A stretch of 64,000 bases of DNA from Metopolophium dirhodum (lineage: Eukaryota; Arthropoda; Insecta; Hemiptera; Aphididae). The notes under the pieces were generated by a model that was not told the origin of the DNA, made no database searches, and saw nothing but the letters and a program-made list of their open reading frames with translations. The position numbers were made by a program, and so were the translations under genes. Positions 62,247 to 64,000 of this stretch are shown here, piece by piece (positions within the stretch are counted from its first letter, which is position 1; every line of letters starts with the position of its first letter). Location of the stretch: positions 4,030,001 to 4,094,000 of the forward strand of contig NC_083562.1 of NCBI RefSeq assembly GCF_019925205.1, read 5' to 3'.

Positions 62247-63909
62247 CTTAAAAATGATTGTACGACGCAATTTTATCAAAGTTAACTTTGACTATAAAGT
62301 TACTATTATTATTAATCCGCCTCAGGTGAATCTCAATTTTATTTATCCACGGGCAAGGTGAGACAATACAGCTAGTAGGTATTATATAAATTATAGTCAT
62401 TACCTACTCATTATACTTACGTAGGAAAAATAAATATGAAATAACGGTCTTTTATGTAGAGGCGTATTTGAATTACTGTCTATTCTTTCGAGGAGTCTAT
62501 GAATAATATATATAGGTGACTGATGTGTATCTTACCTTGACGCGCTACCCTTGGCTGGTAATCCTTAGAAAACGGGAGAAGCATTTGTCGGACCGGAAGT
62601 TATGATAGGCTCACAAGTATGCAAATCTAGACTCGTTTCACTGGAATTTCGTCGTACTTCAGTGGATGACGTCAGCTCACTGTTTGTATCCCTCTCTGGC
62701 CTACGCGAAACATAGACAAAACGCATTTACACAGAACCATTTTTTTTTGGTTTTTAAGTAATCTTATAGTAAAACACTTATTACAAAAACGATAGAGAAT
62801 AATATTTTTGTGGGTATGACATATCGATTTTCTAAATATTGTCTCAAAACAATTTAAACATGTTTTAAATTTACAAAAAAATAAGTCTAATGCAAAGCCA
62901 AATAATTATAAAATATAAAACCGATATGATGTACCCTCAAAAATATTATCCTCTATAATTTTTGTAATGGGTGATTTTACTCCAAGATCACTAAAAAAAT
63001 CATAAAAAACGATTTTAGGTGAATGTGTTTTATCTATGTTGAGGGTGTCTGAGAGAGAAGATAAATATTTCGTTAACTTCCTCGTTAAGTACACCACTTT
63101 ATTATATTATACTTACACGTCGACTAAAAAACAGTTTAATTGACTATCGAACGTAAAGTAAACGTCAGTGGAATATTTTTTGAGTTTGCACTAATCGTTA
63201 TATCCATGGAGTTTTTAGTGCATTGTCAATAACTGTAATTTTAAATAAAATACTTGCACGTTTAGTTTCGGATTTATGGGGGGTCTAGTACCCCTGGACT
63301 CCCCAGGCACGGATATAAATATTAATTTTATATTATATACACTAGTATATAGGGTTATTTATATAAACATATTTCTAATATACTGAAATTATATGTTGAA
63401 TGATTATTTTTAATTTTTCAACAATTATTTATATATGGATATAAAAGTAATAGGTATAGCTTTAAAATATATATTATTTTTCAGGACCCCCCCCCCCTCA
63501 GAAAAATGTTGAAAATCCTGCAACTGACCACGTCGCACCCAGCATATATTATCCATATAATATATACTATACCAAGTATACGTACAATACCCACATTTTA
63601 TTAAATTATTTATAATTTCAACCAATCACATAATTAAACATTTAATTTATCACCATAAAAAGTAACAAAATATCTTAGTGGTCATTCGGGTCGGAGTGGG
63701 TCTGTATATTATAGGTTCTATAGTAGTTTTGAAAATTCCGATTAAAATCTTAGTGAAATAGTCGCGTAGCGCGTAGTTTGACAAAGTTCTTCTTTAATGT
63801 ACCGACTTATATATAAATAATTGAATGCGGTGTATCAAGTTATATATTGTCGACCGAAATATTATGTACCAAATTTTAGGTAAAATCCTTAACTATATCA
63901 TTTTTACAG
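62247..63909. other. repeat-rich DNA with one protein-like minus frame
   Basis: A GC-richer stretch at 62500-62720 has a transposon-like look. A minus-strand frame at 62906-63097 (...TKYLSSLSDTLNIDKTHSPK...) has balanced composition but no ATG start and no recognised family. A poly-C run lies at about 63485-63498. Confidence 0.35.
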
Positions 63910-63940
63910 GCCTCGGGAAACAACTATATATTATGCTGAG
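63910..63940 (+). CDS. possible 31-nt internal exon at window edge
   Basis: TCATTTTTACAG|G...GCTGAG|GTAAAA has a strong acceptor and a fair donor around 31 nt. Entered with two carried bases it reads PRETTIYYAE and leaves in phase 0. Other frames contain a stop or are not testable. A single microexon without neighbours is weak evidence. Confidence 0.2.
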
Positions 63941-64000
63941 GTAAAATATTAATACTTTTTTATATATTGCAGCATAAAATACCTAATTATATAATTATTT

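Noticed and set aside
62906..63097. Minus-strand frame with balanced composition
   Set aside because: It opens at GTG, has no family resemblance I can name and no convincing splice partner; kept only as a note in the regional entry.

Overview
The window looks like nuclear DNA of an aphid (Hemiptera, Aphididae). It is about 70% A+T. Short words TAGGTA, TACCTA and their palindrome around AGGTACCT recur throughout. Introns are GT-AG, transposon-derived inverted-repeat elements are dense, and there are no long open frames. I infer the organism from base composition and repeat style, not from a recognised marker gene. Most open frames over 60 codons here are chance openings in AT-rich DNA.

One protein-coding gene can be read with confidence. 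It lies on the + strand in seven or more exons between about 33.8 and 42.6 kb. Exon phases agree at every junction from 33801 to 42359. The product is about 270 residues: a Ras-association (RA) domain followed by a pleckstrin-homology (PH) domain, in the order used by the Grb7/10/14 and MRL (MIG-10/RIAM/lamellipodin) adaptors. I see no SH2 domain or proline-rich tail. The last exon is ambiguous: two donor sites 46 bases apart lead into two different open frames. The 5' end is also open: the reading frame runs to the start of the first clear exon, and a phase-compatible candidate first coding exon lies 25 kb upstream at 8821-8876.

Layout. 1-7.5 kb: AT-rich, no gene seen. 7.5-8.9 and 10.0-11.2 kb: CpG-rich blocks, plausible promoter/first-exon DNA. 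11.2-24 kb: no gene, scattered repeats. 24-25.5 kb: two inverted-repeat elements. 28-29 kb: dispersed repeat. 29.9-30.5 kb: a hAT-type miniature element with an 8-bp target duplication beside an orphan minus-strand coding segment. 32.1-33.5 kb: three inverted-repeat elements directly upstream of the RA-PH gene. 33.8-42.6 kb: the RA-PH gene, with a miRNA-like hairpin in one intron and an 875-bp mariner-type miniature element in another. 43.8-44.95 kb: the sharpest CpG-rich island. 46.7-48 kb: a decayed minus-strand LINE with endonuclease motifs but no visible reverse transcriptase core. 49.5-64 kb: dispersed repeats, a mariner-type miniature element (56.2 kb), a perfect 72-bp tandem duplication (60.0 kb), retroelement-like tails (61.6-62.2 kb) and a possible 31-nt exon at the extreme right edge.

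I found no tRNA, rRNA, CRISPR array or prokaryotic-style operon. Family names rest on pattern recognition without database search.
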